DNA from: Parapusillimonas granuli
GTDB taxonomy: Bacteria > Pseudomonadota > Gammaproteobacteria > Burkholderiales > Burkholderiaceae_B
NCBI RefSeq assembly: GCF_013416525.1
Contig: NZ_JACCEM010000005.1
Coordinates: forward strand, 124,001-188,000
Direction of reading: 5' to 3'
DNA: 64,000 nt
Part shown: positions 1 through 9,235 of the stretch, in pieces
Numbering within the stretch: position 1 is the first letter of the stretch
Layout: each line of letters starts with the position of its first letter
Notes under the pieces: model-generated
The model's database searches: none
What the model saw: the letters and a program-made list of their open reading frames with translations, nothing else
Told to the model about the DNA's origin: nothing
Made by a program: the position numbers and the translations under genes

Positions 1-745
1 CAATGTGGGCAAGTCCTTCGGCGGCCTGCACGCTGTGCGCGAGGTATCGATGCAGGTACGCGCCGCCACGATACACGCGCTCATCGGGCCCAATGGCGCG
101 GGCAAGACCACAACATTCAATTTGATCAACGGAATCTTGCCGGTCTCGGCCGGGCGGATTCTTTTCCAAGGGGCCGATATCACGGGATGGCCGGTCCACA
201 GGCTTGCCGCGGCGGGCATTGCCCGCACATTCCAGACCCCGCAGCTGTTTGACGAAATGACGGTGATAGAGACCGTAATGTGCGGCTGCCATCTGCGAGG
301 CCGCTTGGGGCCGTTGCGGTCGATGTTCTCGCTTGGCGGCAAGCGCCTGGAAGAGCGAGCCATACTGGACCACGCCGTGGAGCTGTTGCAGCGTGTGGGC
401 CTGCATGAACTGATGGACGAGAAGGCCGCGAACCTGTCGTACGGCCACCGCCGGGTGCTGGAAGTGGCCCGCGCATTGGGCACGAATCCGAAGCTTCTGT
501 TGCTGGACGAAGTCGCCGCCGGCTTGAATCCCACGGAAACCCAGTACATCGCCGGCCTGATCCGCCAGTTTGCCGCGGACGGCATGGCGATCCTGCTGGT
601 GGAGCACGATATGCGCTTCGTCATGGAGATGAGCCACAAGGTCACGGTGCTGAACTTCGGGGAAATCCTGGCCGAAGGGCTGCCCGAGGACGTCGCCTCC
701 GATCCATCCGTCATCGAGGCCTATATCGGCAACTGGGAGGAATAG
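1..745 (+). CDS. Branched-chain amino acid-type ABC transporter ATP-binding protein (LivG-like), 5' end cut by window
   Basis: This is a cytoplasmic ATPase of a HAAT-type (branched-chain amino acid family) importer. The frame is open to the window edge and its first in-window start is only a GTG at base 5, so I read it as missing about ten N-terminal residues. Counting from that GTG, Walker A GPNGAGKT lies at 28-35, the LSYGHRR signature near 143, Walker B LLLLDE near 165 and the switch His in LLVEHDM near 200. The degenerate signature (LSYG rather than LSGG) is normal for LivG. The permeases, binding protein and LivF partner must lie upstream. The hydantoinase genes follow after 40 bases, so this importer probably feeds them. 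The family is clear; the substrate is unknown. Confidence 0.9.
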   Translation, partial: NVGKSFGGLHAVREVSMQVRAATIHALIGPNGAGKTTTFNLINGILPVSAGRILFQGADITGWPVHRLAAAGIARTFQTPQLFDEMTVIETVMCGCHLRGRLGPLRSMFSLGGKRLEERAILDHAVELLQRVGLHELMDEKAANLSYGHRRVLEVARALGTNPKLLLLDEVAAGLNPTETQYIAGLIRQFAADGMAILLVEHDMRFVMEMSHKVTVLNFGEILAEGLPEDVASDPSVIEAYIGNWEE

Positions 746-785
746 CGATGCAGCTCGCGACTTTTAACATGATTGGAGAGACAAC

Positions 786-2825
786 TTGGCGCACATCGTA
801 GGAGTTGACATCGGAGGGACCAACACGGACCTCGTGTACGTGAATACGGAGACGGGCGATCTGCGGACCGCCAAGGTCCCCACGACCGCCCACAACCAGG
901 CTTTTGGCCTGATGAGCGGAATCGAGGCGCTTGGCCTTGCGGCCAAGGACATCAGCCTGATCACCCACGGCACCACCGTGGCCACCAATGCGACGATCGA
1001 GCGCAAAGGGGCGAAATGCGGCTTGCTGACCACGCGCGGATTCCGTGACGTGCTGGAATTGCGGCGCCGCGACAGGCCGAAAACGTATGGGCTGATCGGC
1101 GAATTCACGCCGCTGATCGAAAGGCGTTATCGCGCGGAGGTCGACGAGCGCATCGGCGCCGACGGCGAGACCATCGTCGAGCTGGATGAGCAAGGAGTCG
1201 TGGAACAGGCAGGCAAGCTGCGCGATCTGGGATGCGAGGTGCTGGTCATCAGCTTCATGCATTCCTATGTCAATGCCGCGCATGAACGGCGTGCCCGCGA
1301 GCTCGCCAAGCAGGTCTGGCCCAATGACTACATCGTCATCAGCAGCGATGTGCTGCCGGTGATGCGCGAATTCGAACGCACGAGCACCACCGTCATCGCG
1401 GGCTACGTGCGGCCTTTGCTCGAACGCTATCTTTCTTCCCTGACCGGCAAGCTGGGCGCGGACGGCTACCGTGAGGACCTGCTCGTCGTGCAGTCGAACG
1501 GCGGCCTGGTGTCGGCGCAGATGGTGCCGCAATTCGCGGCCAACACCATATTGTCCGGCCCGGCGGCCGGCGTGACCGCGGCGGTTTCCATTGCCAAGGC
1601 GGCGGGCCTGAAGAATGTCGTCTCGTGCGACATGGGCGGCACCAGCCTGGACATATGCGTCATCAACGACCTGGTTCCGGCGGGCACGCATCAGCAGCAC
1701 CTGGATTTCGGCATACCGCTATGCGTGCCGATGATAGACGTGCATGCCATCGGGTCGGGCGGCGGCAGCATCGCGCGCATCGACTCCACGGGCATATTGC
1801 AGGTCGGCCCGCAAAGCGCTGGCGCCGATCCCGGCCCGGCGTGCTTCGGCAAAGGCGGCACCCTGCCGACGGTGACGGATGCCAAGCTGGTGCTGGGCAT
1901 GCTCGGCAAAAGCCTCGCCATCGGAAAGAACACCGGTATTGGATTCCACCTGGACCTGGCCAGGCAGGCGATCGAGCGCGCCATCGCCGGCCCGCTCGGC
2001 TTGTCCGTGGAGGACGCGGCCGAAGCCATCCTGAAGGTAACGGGCGCGCAAATGGGCGCGTATGTGCGGAAGAAGCTGTTCGAACGGGGCCTGGACCCGC
2101 GCGACTTCAGCATCCTGGCCTTTGGCGGCGCGGGTCCGCTGCACGCCAATCGCATCATGCGCGAGACCGGTTGCGAAAGAATGGTCATTCCGCCCTACCC
2201 GGGCATTACGTCGGCGATGGGCTGCCTGCTCGGCTCGCTGCGGCACGACTTCATACAGGCGTTCAATCAAGCCATTCCGAGCCTGGACGTCCGGTCGCTG
2301 GATGCCGTGTATGCCGGGCATATCGCCAAAGGCACGGAACTGCTGGTGCATGAAGGTGTGGCGAAAGACAGGATAACGCCGGTGCTGGGGGCCGATATGT
2401 GCTATTTGGGGCAAACCCACAGCATATACGTGGAATTCGACCCCGATGCGGAGCTCACGCAAACCTACCTGCAGAGCGCTTTCGAAGAGGCGTACCGGCG
2501 CCAGTACTCGCAATTGCTGGGAGGCTACGACGTGCTGCTGGTGAACCTGCGGACATCCCTGATGGGCGACCCCGCCGTCAGCGACATGAGCGCCTTTCAT
2601 CAGTTGCCGACCGGGGCTCCTCCCGAGCCGGACACGTGTTCGGTGTACTTCGACGGCAAGCCCCGGCAGACGGCGGTCTACGAGCGCCACGCCCTGCCTT
2701 GCGGCTTCGAGATCACAGGACCCGCCCTGCTGTTGCAGCAGGATTCAACATCGTTCATTGAACCCGGCTATCGAGGCGTGGTTCAAGCATGCGCAAGCAT
2801 ATTCGTCGAGAGGACTGCAGGATGA
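786..2825 (+). CDS. hyuA: Hydantoinase/oxoprolinase subunit A family protein (HyuA-like)
   Basis: This is the 679-residue ATP-binding subunit of the hydantoinase/oxoprolinase/acetone-carboxylase superfamily. An actin-type phosphate-binding loop, VDIGGTNTD, sits at residues 7-15. A second, CDMGGTSLD, lies near 281, with SGPAAGVTAAV near 257 and FGGAGPLHA near 445. These are the hallmarks of the HydA domain. The start is TTG at 786, preceded by a GGAGAG ribosome site. The earlier in-frame region offers no better start. The next gene overlaps by four bases (ATGA), so the two subunits are translationally coupled. Family members either hydrolyse cyclic imides (N-methylhydantoin, 5-oxoproline) or carboxylate ketones with ATP. 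The sequence alone does not decide which. Confidence 0.9.
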   Translation: MAHIVGVDIGGTNTDLVYVNTETGDLRTAKVPTTAHNQAFGLMSGIEALGLAAKDISLITHGTTVATNATIERKGAKCGLLTTRGFRDVLELRRRDRPKTYGLIGEFTPLIERRYRAEVDERIGADGETIVELDEQGVVEQAGKLRDLGCEVLVISFMHSYVNAAHERRARELAKQVWPNDYIVISSDVLPVMREFERTSTTVIAGYVRPLLERYLSSLTGKLGADGYREDLLVVQSNGGLVSAQMVPQFAANTILSGPAAGVTAAVSIAKAAGLKNVVSCDMGGTSLDICVINDLVPAGTHQQHLDFGIPLCVPMIDVHAIGSGGGSIARIDSTGILQVGPQSAGADPGPACFGKGGTLPTVTDAKLVLGMLGKSLAIGKNTGIGFHLDLARQAIERAIAGPLGLSVEDAAEAILKVTGAQMGAYVRKKLFERGLDPRDFSILAFGGAGPLHANRIMRETGCERMVIPPYPGITSAMGCLLGSLRHDFIQAFNQAIPSLDVRSLDAVYAGHIAKGTELLVHEGVAKDRITPVLGADMCYLGQTHSIYVEFDPDAELTQTYLQSAFEEAYRRQYSQLLGGYDVLLVNLRTSLMGDPAVSDMSAFHQLPTGAPPEPDTCSVYFDGKPRQTAVYERHALPCGFEITGPALLLQQDSTSFIEPGYRGVVQACASIFVERTAG

Positions 2826-4471
2826 GCGTCGATCCCATTACCCTTGCCGTGATGCGCGGCAACCTGGAACAGATCGCGGACGACATGGACACCGTGCTGG
2901 GCGCGTCGGCGATATCCTCCATCATCGCCGATGCGTGGGATCTGGCCAGCGGCGTGTTCCACCCCGAAACCGGAGAGGTCATCGCGCAGGGGCCCAACGG
3001 GCTGCCGATCTTCATCGTCGTCATGCAGCATACGGTGCAGAATGTTCTCGCGGCGTTTCCGCCGCATACCATGCGGCCCGGCGACGTTTTCATCGTCAAC
3101 GATCCCTACTCGGGCGGCACCCACACGATGGACGTGAAGCTGGTCAAGCCCTATTTCCGCAATGGCAAGCTGACCATGCTGGTGGGCAATACCGGGCATT
3201 GGCCCGACGTGGGCGGGATGACGCCCGGCGGCTTCACGCCGGCTTCGACGGACGTCTATCAGGAAGGCTTCAGGATGCCTCCGGTAAGGCTGATGAGCGG
3301 CGGCGCGATGAACGAGGACCTGCTGAACGTCATGCTGCTGAACATGCGCGCGGCCAACGACCGGCGCGGCGATCTTGCCGCGCAGATCAATTCGCTCGAC
3401 GTCGGTTGCGCCGGGCTGGACCGGCTGTTCAACCATTATCCCGAGGACACGGTCTTCAAGTGCGTCGACGAGCTCAAGCTGCGCTCCGAGCAGCTGATGC
3501 GCAATTGCATCGAGCAGCTGCCTGACGGGAAATACTCGTTCGAGGACTCCTTCGACAACGATGGCGTGGTCGACGAACCTTTGAAGATATCCCTGGAAAT
3601 CACCATCCACGGGTCCGAGATGACCTTCGATGTATCCAGAAGCTCCCGGGAATGCCGAGGCCCCTTCAATTGTCCGTTGAGCAGCACCATCAGCGCGCTT
3701 CTCATCGGCATGAAGCACATATTCCCCGACATCCCGGTGAATTCGGGGTGCTTCGTGCCTTTCCATTTCATCATTCCCGAAGGCAATATGTACAACCCGC
3801 GGCCGCCCAAGCCGGTGTCGGCCACCACGACCGAAACGGCGCAAAGGCTGATCGGCGCGGTGCTGGGCGCCTTGGCGCCGATCGCCCCGCAAAGCATCCC
3901 GGCGGGCACGTTCTGCACCGGCACCAACATCGGCATCGGGGGCACGAGCCCCACCCGGGGCGAATACGTGAACATGTTCTTCTTTGGCGGCGGCTACGGC
4001 GGCTCTGAAACCTGCGACGGCCTGACGAACGGCTCCACCTTGGTGTCGACGGCCCGCAATACGTCGATAGAAGTGCTCGAACACGCCACGCCGCTGCTTT
4101 TCACCCAGTACGGAATTCGTGGGCGGTCCGCGGGGGCGGGAAAGCACAGAGGCGGATACGGCGTGGAAGTCGCATTCAGGCTGCGTGACGGCGAAGCCTA
4201 TCTGACTTTGGTCGGGGACCGCGGGACGACCCGGCCGCACGGTTTATTCGGAGGCGAGCCGGGGTGTTCCGCGGACCATAGCTTCCATGTGGGCAGCAAA
4301 TCGTTCAAGGCGCCCTTTTTGACCAAGATCGACCGGCTTTATCTTCAGCCCGGCGACGGGGTGGTGCTGCGCACGCCCGGTGGGGGCGGCTACGGCGCTC
4401 CGCAACTGCGGGACCCGTCGCTGATCGACCAAGACATCATCAACGAGCTCGAAAAGCCAAGCGTGGCGTGA
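2822..4471 (+). CDS. hyuB: Hydantoinase/oxoprolinase subunit B family protein (HyuB-like)
   Basis: This is the 549-residue partner of the preceding subunit. I start it at the ATG at 2822, which overlaps the upstream stop as ATGA. An upstream in-frame start at 2789 would add eleven basic residues and has no ribosome site. Family motifs are the N-terminal region that follows DPITLAVMRGNL, NDPYSGGTHTMD near 93-104, and a glycine-rich end, TPGGGGYG, near 519. The B subunit contributes the hydrolase or carboxylation site in characterised enzymes. It continues in one operon with HyuA, a hotdog protein and a CoA ligase. That company would fit ring opening or carboxylation followed by CoA activation (inference). 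Confidence 0.9.
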   Translation: MSVDPITLAVMRGNLEQIADDMDTVLGASAISSIIADAWDLASGVFHPETGEVIAQGPNGLPIFIVVMQHTVQNVLAAFPPHTMRPGDVFIVNDPYSGGTHTMDVKLVKPYFRNGKLTMLVGNTGHWPDVGGMTPGGFTPASTDVYQEGFRMPPVRLMSGGAMNEDLLNVMLLNMRAANDRRGDLAAQINSLDVGCAGLDRLFNHYPEDTVFKCVDELKLRSEQLMRNCIEQLPDGKYSFEDSFDNDGVVDEPLKISLEITIHGSEMTFDVSRSSRECRGPFNCPLSSTISALLIGMKHIFPDIPVNSGCFVPFHFIIPEGNMYNPRPPKPVSATTTETAQRLIGAVLGALAPIAPQSIPAGTFCTGTNIGIGGTSPTRGEYVNMFFFGGGYGGSETCDGLTNGSTLVSTARNTSIEVLEHATPLLFTQYGIRGRSAGAGKHRGGYGVEVAFRLRDGEAYLTLVGDRGTTRPHGLFGGEPGCSADHSFHVGSKSFKAPFLTKIDRLYLQPGDGVVLRTPGGGGYGAPQLRDPSLIDQDIINELEKPSVA

Positions 4472-4495
4472 GCGGACCATCAGGAGAATCATCCC

Positions 4496-4906
4496 ATGAC
4501 ACAGAATGAATCAAGCCCGCTTCAGTCGACCATCGAGCTGCGGGTCGACAGCCACTATGCCAACCAAGTCGTATCGCTGGGAACCATCATGGAGCTATTC
4601 GGAATGGCGGGCGGCAAGTTGTCGATGATGTTCGATGGCGACGCGGGGTTCATGAAGTCCTTCGATGAGGTCGAATTCGTGGCGCCGGCCTATGAGGGCG
4701 ATTATCTGAGGGTGACGGCCACGCAATTGTCCGTGGGCAAGACGTCGAGAAAGCGCAAATACGAAGCCTATGCCGTCGCGAGAACCCACGGCGTCGGGCA
4801 GGCGCCTTCTCATGGCGAGGTGCTGGATCCGCCGGTTTTGATCGCGCGGGCGGTGGGCACGGTAGTGGTGCCGAAGGAACTTCAGCGGCGCGAGCATAAC
4901 GGCTGA
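4496..4906 (+). CDS. Hotdog-fold protein resembling beta-alanyl-CoA / 3-aminobutyryl-CoA ammonia lyase
   Basis: A 136-residue single-hotdog protein with a good CAGGAG ribosome site. The N-terminal segment SHYANQVVSLGTIMELFG near residues 20-37, the DGDAGFMKSFDEVEFVAP segment near 42-62 and VGKTSRK near 79 follow the pattern I know from beta-aminoacyl-CoA ammonia lyases (clostridial Acl and Kal). These reversibly remove ammonia from beta-alanyl- or 3-aminobutyryl-CoA. No HxD/E acyl-CoA thioesterase motif stands out. Its place between HyuB and an acyl-CoA ligase makes a CoA-ester substrate sensible. A thioesterase or MaoC-like hydratase is the alternative. The hotdog fold is likely; the exact reaction is moderately supported. 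Confidence 0.6.
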   Translation: MTQNESSPLQSTIELRVDSHYANQVVSLGTIMELFGMAGGKLSMMFDGDAGFMKSFDEVEFVAPAYEGDYLRVTATQLSVGKTSRKRKYEAYAVARTHGVGQAPSHGEVLDPPVLIARAVGTVVVPKELQRREHNG

Positions 4907-4944
4907 CGCATTCGGGCACTCTCACCAAGGAAACTTCTGCAACC

Positions 4945-6585
4945 ATGTCACGCGCACAGATACTGTCGCTCGATCGTCCCTCGTATATTGAGCGCAAGAA
5001 GAAGATAGAAAGTGAACCGTTACCAAGCAACATCGGGGAGCTCCTGGAGGACGCGGCACGCACGCACGCGGGGCGGGCCGCGCTTCATTTCTTCGAGTCC
5101 GATTCTCCGCCATTGGCTTATGAAGCCCTGCTGGCGCAGGTCAACAAGCTGGCGAACGGATTGGCCGCCGAAGGAGTCAAGAAAGGCGCGCATGTCGGTG
5201 TGATGCTCCCCAATGTCCCTGAGTTTCCCATCACATGGCTTGCGCTCGCGCGGCTCGGGGCGGTCATGGTGCCGATAAACATCTCATACACGGGCCGGGA
5301 GCTCAAATACGTCATAGACGACTCCGAAGCGCAGTGGCTCGTCATTCATGCTGACTGCCTTGCCGCCTGGGAGGAGATCGGACAAGAACACCGGGCCATG
5401 CGGGGCGCCGACAAGGTGTTTGTGGTGGGCGCGCCAGGCGGCGCGTATGCGTCGTGGCAAGGCTTGCTGGACGGACAGTCCGGCGCCTTCCTGCCGGCCT
5501 GGGAAGTCGGCCCGGACGATCTGATGAATATCCAATACACCTCGGGCACGACGGGATTTCCCAAAGGCTGCATGCTGACGCATGGGTATTGGCTGATTTC
5601 GGGCAAGCAAAACGCGTTTCGGGACGGGCTGCCCTATCGGCGCATCCTGGCGTCGACTCCGTTTTTTTATATGGACCCCCAATGGCAGCTGCTGATGTCG
5701 ATGTATCGCGGCGCCTGTCTATGCGTCGCCAAGCGGCAAAGCGCCAGCCGGTTCATGTCATGGGTGCACGACTACAAGATAAATTTTGCCTTGATGCCGG
5801 ACGTGGTGCTCAAGCAGCCCCCGTCGAAGCATGACCGCGACCATGAACTGATGCGCGTCAATGTATATGGCCTCAGCAAGGACAACCACGTCCTGCTGGA
5901 AGAGCGCTTCGACGTCTGCGCCCGCGAGGCCTTCGGAATGACCGAGATCGGCACCGGCTTGTTCATGCCCGTGGAAGCCACCGACATGGTGGGCTCGGGA
6001 TCTTGCGGCATTCCCGTGCCCTTCCGGGAGGCAAGAGTCGCGGATGCGGACGGCAATACCGTTCCGGACGGCGAAATCGGCGAGCTGCTCGTGCGCGGTC
6101 CGGGCATCATGAAGGGCTATTACAATAAGCCGGATGCGACGGCCGCATCGTTCCACGGCGACTGGTTTCGCACCGGCGACCTGTTTCGGCGGGACGCGCG
6201 CGGCTACTTCTACATCGTCGGCCGGATCAAGGAAATGATCCGGCGTGCCGGCGAGAACATTTCCGTGCACGAACTGGAATCTGTATTATTGGCTTATCCG
6301 GAAATATGCGAAGCCGCCGTCGTGGCCGTGAAGGACGAAATACGCGGGGAAGAGGTGAAGGCTTACGTCGTGCCGCAGCGGGGCGTGCGCCGCGACGTGC
6401 TGCTCGGCCCCCTGATCGACTATTGCAAGAACAATCTGGCGGCGTTCAAGGTTCCCAGGTATTTTGAATTCCGCGACGTGCTGCCGCGGACGGCCTCGGG
6501 AAAGGTGGCAAAGCACATGTTGATTTCCGACCAGCAAGATCCACGCGCGGGCAGCTACGACCGCGTGGCGGATGCCTGGCGGTGA
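4945..6585 (+). CDS. AMP-forming acyl-CoA ligase (CaiC/FadD-like)
   Basis: A 546-residue adenylate-forming enzyme that activates a carboxylate to its CoA thioester. Visible core motifs are YTSGTTGFPKG near 198-208, REAFGMTEIG near 327, FRTGDLFRRDARGYF with the hinge Asp/Arg near 408-425, and the catalytic C-terminal Lys in PRTASGKVAK near 516-523. The length is normal for the family. It closes the hyuAB-hotdog set and is followed after 17 bases by an RpiR regulator. It is a close relative of the ligase at 12423-14060, sharing long stretches such as the HVGVMLPN-P-FP-TWLALARLGAVMVPIN block. The substrate is unknown; a crotonobetaine-like or short branched acid is possible. Confidence 0.88.
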   Translation: MSRAQILSLDRPSYIERKKKIESEPLPSNIGELLEDAARTHAGRAALHFFESDSPPLAYEALLAQVNKLANGLAAEGVKKGAHVGVMLPNVPEFPITWLALARLGAVMVPINISYTGRELKYVIDDSEAQWLVIHADCLAAWEEIGQEHRAMRGADKVFVVGAPGGAYASWQGLLDGQSGAFLPAWEVGPDDLMNIQYTSGTTGFPKGCMLTHGYWLISGKQNAFRDGLPYRRILASTPFFYMDPQWQLLMSMYRGACLCVAKRQSASRFMSWVHDYKINFALMPDVVLKQPPSKHDRDHELMRVNVYGLSKDNHVLLEERFDVCAREAFGMTEIGTGLFMPVEATDMVGSGSCGIPVPFREARVADADGNTVPDGEIGELLVRGPGIMKGYYNKPDATAASFHGDWFRTGDLFRRDARGYFYIVGRIKEMIRRAGENISVHELESVLLAYPEICEAAVVAVKDEIRGEEVKAYVVPQRGVRRDVLLGPLIDYCKNNLAAFKVPRYFEFRDVLPRTASGKVAKHMLISDQQDPRAGSYDRVADAWR

Positions 6586-6602
6586 TCATTTGAAGATCCA
6601 AT

Positions 6603-7502
6603 ATGGCGACAAAAACAAAGCGACCCATTACCGTAACCGACATCCAGCAGCGCATCGAGGCCGAGTATCCCAATCTGAGCCCCGGCATGCAGAAGTTTGC
6701 CCGCTTCGTCCTGAAGGAACCCTCCCGGATCGCGCTGCTTCCCATCCGGCAAGTCTCGGAGCTGGCGCAAGTCAGCACTTCGACGGTGATCCGCTTTGTG
6801 GACCTGCTTGGGTTCCATGGCTACCAGCAGTTCAGGGACGTCTACCGGATCGGCTTGTCGCTCACCGGGCCGTCCCGCTATGGCGTGCACACCAAGCACA
6901 TCATCGGCAGCGGCGCCAAGAACGAAGAAGGAGACTTCTGGAGCCGAACGACCGACAACCTGGTTCATCACCTGGTCGACACGCATAAATCCATCCAGGC
7001 CGAAGAACTCAGGCAGATTTCCGCTTTGCTGCTGGCCGCCCGGCAGATCGGCGTGGTCGGAACCAGCGGCATATTCCCGGCGGCGTTCTACCTGCGATAC
7101 GTGCTGAGCCTGATACTGGACGACGTCCATCTCTTCGAGGGGCGGTTCTCCACTTTCGGCGAGGATCTGGTTTCCTTCAACAAGGACGATCTCGTGTTCA
7201 TCATCAGCTTCGATCCGTATGCGGCCGATTCCGTGCGCATTGCGCAGTATTGCGCACAGCATTCCATTCCCGTGGTGGCCCTTACGGACAGCTCGGTGTC
7301 CCCGGTGGCGCTCAAGGCGAAGCGCAAGATCATCGTGCCCACCACGAGCACCAACTTCTACCAGACGCTCGTGCCGACGTTCGCGGTATTCGAGGGATTG
7401 CTGTCGAACCTGGTGGCCGAGATCGGCAAAGAAGCGGTGAGCAGGGTGAGCGCGAAATTCAGGCGCAAGGAAGAGCTCGGGCTGTATTGGAAAAAACCCT
7501 AG
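6603..7502 (+). CDS. MurR/RpiR family transcriptional regulator
   Basis: A 299-residue cytoplasmic regulator. Residues about 13-85 form the HTH_6 domain (IALLPIRQVSELAQVSTSTV then IRFVDLLGFHGYQQFRD). Residues about 125-265 form an SIS (sugar isomerase) domain with VVGTSGIFPAAF and a later VALTDSSVSP loop, the site that normally senses a phosphosugar. In this family the SIS ligand can also be an organic acid. It lies 17 bases after the CoA ligase in the same direction, so it is probably the last gene of that operon and its local regulator. It converges with the polyamine-type ABC operon, only six bases separating the stops. Confidence 0.9.
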   Translation: MATKTKRPITVTDIQQRIEAEYPNLSPGMQKFARFVLKEPSRIALLPIRQVSELAQVSTSTVIRFVDLLGFHGYQQFRDVYRIGLSLTGPSRYGVHTKHIIGSGAKNEEGDFWSRTTDNLVHHLVDTHKSIQAEELRQISALLLAARQIGVVGTSGIFPAAFYLRYVLSLILDDVHLFEGRFSTFGEDLVSFNKDDLVFIISFDPYAADSVRIAQYCAQHSIPVVALTDSSVSPVALKAKRKIIVPTTSTNFYQTLVPTFAVFEGLLSNLVAEIGKEAVSRVSAKFRRKEELGLYWKKP

Positions 7503-7508
7503 CATTCC

Positions 7509-8342
7509 TCATTGCTTGTACTTCGCAGGCGTGGCCCCCGCGCCGAACTTGGACACCAGCACCAGGATGATCGTCACCAGCGCGATTTGAATGACGGACA
7601 CCGCGGCGATGGTCGGGTCGATCTCGTTCATGATGTTGTCGAACATCTTCTTCGGCAGCGTCATGTTCGAGCCGCCCAGGAACATGGCGATGACCAGTTC
7701 GTCGAACGAAGAAATGAAGGCCAGGAAGGTGGCGGAAATGAGCGACGGCCGGATCTGCGGCAGCGTCACGCGCCAGATCGCCATGGCGCGGCTCGCCCCG
7801 AGGTTCATGGCGGCGTGTTCGTAGCTGATGTCGTAAGTGCGCAGCGCGGCGCTGACGATGATGACGACGAAGGGAATGGCGTGCACCGTATGGGCCAGGA
7901 CGATGGCTTGCCAATGCCCGATGAGCCGCCATTGCGAAAACAGGCCATAGACCGCGATGGAGTAGATGATGGTGGGAATGATCAGCGGCAGGATGGAGAT
8001 CTGGTTCACTAACGATTTTCCGGGATACCGGCCCCGCACCAGGCTGAAGGACAAAAGCGTGCCCAGCACCACCGACAGCACGGTGGCGCAGGCGGCGATC
8101 TTGAGGCTGCGGAAGGTGGAGCTCATCCAGGTGAAGTCATCGATGTAGGCTTCGTACCAGCGCAGGGACCAGCCGGGCGGCGGAAACTGCAGATAGGCCG
8201 ACGAGCTGAACGAAATGGGAAAGACGATCGCCAGCGGCGCCATCAGGAAAAGAAAGGCCAGGCAGGCCCACACGCACAGCGCGATGCGCAGGGGCGACCA
8301 GGCGGTCTTGCGCCCGCGGGCGCGTGCGGTCTTCAGTTCCAT
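7509..8342 (-). CDS. ABC transporter permease, spermidine/putrescine type (PotC-like)
   Basis: A 277-residue inner-membrane permease. The frame stays open far upstream, but MELKTARAR at 8342 is the sensible start. It overlaps the preceding permease gene by ten bases, as is usual in these operons. A basic N-terminus is followed by a first membrane helix near 20-45. The cytoplasmic coupling (EAA) loop, AAMNLGASRAMAIWRVTLPQ, lies near residue 180-200. About six membrane segments are apparent. It is the last gene of the operon: binding protein, ATPase, two permeases. The polyamine-type family also carries other compounds such as aminoethylphosphonate or small amines. Confidence 0.9.
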   Translation of the reverse strand: MELKTARARGRKTAWSPLRIALCVWACLAFLFLMAPLAIVFPISFSSSAYLQFPPPGWSLRWYEAYIDDFTWMSSTFRSLKIAACATVLSVVLGTLLSFSLVRGRYPGKSLVNQISILPLIIPTIIYSIAVYGLFSQWRLIGHWQAIVLAHTVHAIPFVVIIVSAALRTYDISYEHAAMNLGASRAMAIWRVTLPQIRPSLISATFLAFISSFDELVIAMFLGGSNMTLPKKMFDNIMNEIDPTIAAVSVIQIALVTIILVLVSKFGAGATPAKYKQ

Positions 8343-9235
8343 TGCATGTTCCCCCGAAGAACGATGCGCAATATCAGGTACACCACCAGCGTGGCGGCCA
8401 GCAGCACGACCGACAAGGCGGACGCGAAGCCCCAGTCCAGGAACTGGCTGACTTGTTTCTCGATGAGCAGGGCGGTCATGGGGACTTTGCCGCCGCCCAG
8501 CAAGGCGGGGGTGATGTAGAACCCGACCGACAGCACGTACACCAGGGTGGCGCCGGCCAGCACGCCCGGCAGCGTCAGTGGGAAGTAGACCCGCCGGAAG
8601 GTTTCCCAGCGGGAAGCGCCCAGGCCTTCCGCCGCCGCCAGCAGGTTCGGGTCCACGCGCCGCATGACGGCGTACAGGGGGAAAACCATGTAGGGCAGCA
8701 AGACGTGCACCATGCCGATGAGCACGCCCATCAGGTTGTTGATCATGATGATGGGGCTGGCGATGACGCCCGTGTCCAGCAGCAGGCGGTTGACGATGCC
8801 GTTGCGGCCCAGGATCACCATCCATCCGTAGGTGCGCACCAGGACGCTGGTCCAGAAGGGCAGGAGCAGGAAAATGAGGCCGATGGTGGGCCAGTACCCG
8901 CCGGCGGTGGCCAGGAAATACGCGACCGGGTAGCCGATCAGCAGGCAGATCAGGCTGACGTAGGCGGCGACCAGCAAGGTGTCGGCCAGCACGCCGACGT
9001 ATAGCCCGTCGGTCAGGGCCTTCCGGTAGGCGTCGAGCGTTCCGTCTTGAAAGCCCTGCACGAACAGAATGGCCAGGGGCAGCAGGAACAGCACGGCGAT
9101 GAATGCCGTGGCGGGCACGGCGGCCCATATCGATGCGCCCGCTCCGCGCCGGCATAGCCGCGACAGGCGCGGCCGCCGGGGCGGAGCACTGGAGGCCGGC
9201 TTGCGCCCGGCCGGGGTGGCGGGGGTCATGTCCAT
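8333..9235 (-). CDS. ABC transporter permease, spermidine/putrescine type (PotB-like)
   Basis: A 300-residue inner-membrane permease. A long basic, proline-rich leader (residues 1-35) precedes the first membrane helix (AVPATAFIAVLFLLPLAILF). The conserved PFWTSVLVRTYGWMVILG segment near 135 is characteristic of PotB-type permeases. The coupling loop AAAEGLGASRWETFRRVYFP lies near 205-225. The gene overlaps the ATPase upstream and the second permease downstream by ten bases each, so all three are probably translated in a coupled way. Together they form the transmembrane pore of the importer encoded from 11455 down to 7509. Confidence 0.9.
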   Translation of the reverse strand: MDMTPATPAGRKPASSAPPRRPRLSRLCRRGAGASIWAAVPATAFIAVLFLLPLAILFVQGFQDGTLDAYRKALTDGLYVGVLADTLLVAAYVSLICLLIGYPVAYFLATAGGYWPTIGLIFLLLPFWTSVLVRTYGWMVILGRNGIVNRLLLDTGVIASPIIMINNLMGVLIGMVHVLLPYMVFPLYAVMRRVDPNLLAAAEGLGASRWETFRRVYFPLTLPGVLAGATLVYVLSVGFYITPALLGGGKVPMTALLIEKQVSQFLDWGFASALSVVLLAATLVVYLILRIVLRGNMQWN

